A stretch of 8,138 nucleotides of DNA. It comes from Marinilabiliales bacterium (lineage in GTDB: Bacteria; Bacteroidota; Bacteroidia; Bacteroidales; F082). Shown here piece by piece: positions 6,746 through 8,138 of this stretch. Within the stretch, counting starts at the first letter, position 1, and each line of letters starts with the position of its first letter. Under the pieces are notes generated by a model. It ran no database searches. It was given only the letters and a program-made list of their open reading frames with translations, and was not told where the DNA came from. The translations under genes were made by a program, and so were the position numbers. The stretch is taken from contig PKSW01000254.1 of assembly GCA_002869465.1 (NCBI GenBank), forward strand, positions 1 through 8,138, written 5' to 3'.

Positions 6746-7831
6746 TCAATCCTTTTTATAGTAGATGCGATAAATGCAATTGGCAAAGTCGTCTGAAATA
6801 TAAAGCGCTCCATCAGGTCCTACAGCAATATCTGCGGGTCGGCCCCAAAAATCTTCATTTTCGAGCCAACCTGAAGCAAACACCTTGTAGTTCCTGGCTT
6901 TGCCATTTTTAACAGTTACAAACGAAACACGATAACCCACTTTATTAGAACGATTCCATGAACCATGTTCTGCTATAAAAATTCCGTTTTTATATTTCTC
7001 TTCAAACATATCCCCTGTATAGAACTTCATGCCAAGCGCAGCGGTGTGTGCCTCTAGCTCCCATTCAGGCTTTGTAATTTGAAGATCTTTTGGTCGCTGT
7101 TTCCAATAATCAGGGTCTTTAACACTGCGGCCATGCAAATATGGAAAGCCAAAATGAATGCCTTTTTCGGGCGCCTTGTTAAGTTCATCTGGCGGGATTG
7201 TATCGCCCATCAAATCACGGCCATTGTCTGTAAACCAGAGTACGCCAGTTTCTGGATGAAAGTCAAATCCAACGGTATTACGCACACCTTTTGCGTAAAT
7301 TTCAAATTCCGAACCATCTTTGTTAATTGTGTTAATACTTGCATAAATAGGATTTGCGCTATCGCATACATTGCAGGCTGCACCTACCGGAACATATAAT
7401 TTTCCATCGGGTCCAAAACGTAAATATTTCCATCCATGCCATGTATCAGAAGGGAAGATTTTAGTCACAATTTCTCGTTTTGGATTTTTTAGGTTAGTAA
7501 GAATATCAGGATATTTATAAATCGTTGAAATGGCTCCAACATACAGATCGCCATCTAAGTATGCAATTCCCGAAGGCATGCTTAAACCTGAGTCAATTAC
7601 TATGACCCTGCCATTTTTAAATGAGTAAACATTACCCGCATTTCTCGATCCAACAAACAGAGTAGAATCTTCAGCAAAAGTCATCGCCCGGGCATTATCG
7701 ATTTGATCAACATAGATTTCAATATGGTAATTAGTGGGTAACTTAATCTTATTTAGTAAATCAGATTTTGTTTGCGCAAAACAAATTGAAGAAAGCATGA
7801 AGAGGAAAGTCAGAAACTTAAGGTTTTTCAT
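6746..7831 (-). CDS. Secreted PQQ-type sugar dehydrogenase (glucose/sorbosone dehydrogenase family)
   Basis: This is a 361-residue protein if begun at the ATG at 7831. That start gives a clean signal peptide (MKNLKFLTFLFMLSSICFA, cleaved before Gln20). A longer frame would begin at a TTG at 7864 with 11 polar residues ahead of the signal peptide, and that TTG lies in a promoter motif, so I reject it. The mature part is a beta-propeller of the soluble PQQ glucose dehydrogenase/L-sorbosone dehydrogenase family: MTFAEDSTLFVGSRNAGNVY, His132 in TWHGWKYLRFGPDGKLYVPVG, GVRNTVGFDFHP with Arg184 (sGDH catalytic His and PQQ-binding Arg equivalents), FTDNGRD, AEHGSWNR and GRPADIAVGPDGALYISDD. A C153-x2-C156 pair (ACNVCD) is typical of the sorbosone-dehydrogenase-like branch. 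It would oxidise a sugar or alcohol outside the inner membrane, passing electrons to an unknown acceptor. The substrate is unknown, and PQQ dependence is inferred from the family. Confidence 0.85.
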   Translation of the reverse strand: MKNLKFLTFLFMLSSICFAQTKSDLLNKIKLPTNYHIEIYVDQIDNARAMTFAEDSTLFVGSRNAGNVYSFKNGRVIVIDSGLSMPSGIAYLDGDLYVGAISTIYKYPDILTNLKNPKREIVTKIFPSDTWHGWKYLRFGPDGKLYVPVGAACNVCDSANPIYASINTINKDGSEFEIYAKGVRNTVGFDFHPETGVLWFTDNGRDLMGDTIPPDELNKAPEKGIHFGFPYLHGRSVKDPDYWKQRPKDLQITKPEWELEAHTAALGMKFYTGDMFEEKYKNGIFIAEHGSWNRSNKVGYRVSFVTVKNGKARNYKVFASGWLENEDFWGRPADIAVGPDGALYISDDFANCIYRIYYKKD

Positions 7832-7851
7832 ATGTATAAGATTCGTGTATT

Positions 7852-7869
7852 CAAATTTACACAAAAGTA
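7852..7869 (-). promoter_or_regulatory. Two candidate -7 promoter elements for the sugar dehydrogenase gene
   Basis: Two perfect TAnnTTTG matches lie in tandem on the minus strand: TACTTTTG (7869-7862) and TAAATTTG (7859-7852). They would give short leaders of roughly 26 and 16 bases before the ATG at 7831. They overlap the only alternative upstream start (TTG at 7864), which supports the ATG start. A matching TTG element at the usual distance was not found for either one. Confidence 0.4.
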
Positions 7870-7995
7870 TTCTGAGGAAATATCGAATGGATTGAAATGA
7901 TGATGAGTTATTTGCATAATGTTAGTTCTCTTATTAATATTTACGATTCTCCGTATTGTTTATTATTGCCAGAATAAATTTATAATTTTATATTT
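7870..7995. other. Divergent intergenic region, no gene seen
   Basis: This very AT-rich stretch separates the divergent sugar dehydrogenase and P-loop protein genes. It should hold the plus-strand promoter. Weak candidates are TAAATTTA (7975-7982) and TAATTTTA (7983-7990), each 7 of 8 to TAnnTTTG, with a TTG at 7956-7958 at imperfect spacing. Both lie very close to the ATG at 7996, so the leader would be very short. No RNA gene, repeat array or strong hairpin is visible. Confidence 0.4.
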
Positions 7996-8138
7996 ATGTG
8001 TCCTGATAAAAGACAAATAATTAATAATTTGTTGCTGATATCCGGTTCTGGAAGGAATTGTGGTAAAACCACTTTAGCTTGTGAGATCATAAAAAAGATG
8101 ACAAAAAGCGATACTGTCTATGCCTTAAAAATTTCGCC
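7996..8138 (+). CDS. P-loop NTPase, MobB/BioD-like, N-terminal fragment cut by window edge
   Basis: The frame opens with ATG at 7996, after an in-frame TAA at 7975-7977, and runs off the window after 47 complete codons. Visible are a beta-strand, NLLLISGSGRN, and a nucleotide-binding loop, Gly17-x5-Gly23-Lys24-Thr25-Thr26 (GSGRNCGKTT), followed by helix LACEIIKKM and a second strand VYALKIS. The loop has five residues between the glycines, as in dethiobiotin synthetase (GTDTxVGKT), not the four of the classic Walker A motif; the strand-helix-strand layout also resembles MobB (molybdopterin-guanine dinucleotide biosynthesis). Homologues are often annotated as MobB-like or hypothetical ATP/GTP-binding proteins. 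The function cannot be decided without the rest of the gene. It is divergent from the sugar dehydrogenase gene. Confidence 0.7.
   Translation, partial: MCPDKRQIINNLLLISGSGRNCGKTTLACEIIKKMTKSDTVYALKIS

Noticed and set aside
7079..7399. Open frame of 106 codons on the plus strand
   Set aside because: It is antisense to the sugar dehydrogenase propeller region and shows no domain or signal.
7974..7983. Ten-base palindrome ATAAATTTAT upstream of the P-loop gene as an operator
   Set aside because: Perfect A/T-only palindromes are expected by chance in DNA this AT-rich, and there is no second copy or conserved GC core.
1..8138. CRISPR array, tRNA, rRNA, insertion sequence, toxin-antitoxin or defence genes
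   Set aside because: No spaced repeats, cloverleaf, transposase, integrase or defence-related motif was seen on either strand; the genes are ordinary metabolic and secreted families.

Overview
The window looks like chromosomal DNA of a member of the Bacteroidota, possibly a marine or soil Cytophagales-type organism. The evidence is the AT-rich intergenic DNA, the lack of clear Shine-Dalgarno sites, -7 promoter motifs of the TAnnTTTG type, a lipoprotein with a Bacteroidota-style surface-export tail (Cys-Lys-Lys-Glu-Glu), and a C-terminal piece of the large sortilin/BNR-repeat protein common in this phylum. The order or genus cannot be fixed from this sequence alone.

Layout from left to right. 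Bases 1-966 (+) hold the C-terminal third or so of a sortilin-like (VPS10/BNR) secreted protein. It converges, with a 7-base gap, on a minus-strand run. Read in transcription order, that run is an NAD(P)-dependent 3-beta-HSD-like dehydrogenase (5977-4916), a surface lipoprotein with an FN3-like domain and an alpha/beta-hydrolase domain (4834-3785), a secreted six-hairpin glycosidase (3645-1609) and a short-form CutC protein (1609-974). The glycosidase and CutC share one base (TAATG) and are certainly co-transcribed. The 81- and 139-base gaps before the other two genes leave room for separate promoters. Divergent from the dehydrogenase, across only 54 bases, is a plus-strand EthD-domain protein (6032-6742). 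It converges, with a 3-base gap, on a secreted PQQ-type sugar (glucose/sorbosone) dehydrogenase on the minus strand (7831-6746). At the right edge a plus-strand P-loop NTPase starts at 7996 and is cut off after 47 codons.

The genes suggest extracellular and periplasmic catabolism: a secreted glycosidase, a secreted sugar dehydrogenase and a surface hydrolase, plus a cytoplasmic oxidoreductase paired with an EthD protein. A reading as glycoside or steroid/terpenoid-glycoside breakdown is possible but is only inference. No mobile element, CRISPR array, tRNA, rRNA, phage gene or defence system was seen. Every intergenic gap is shorter than 170 bases. The most useful leads are the CutC-glycosidase coupling, the glycosidase without an obvious family, and the divergent EthD/dehydrogenase pair; none of them proves a new system.
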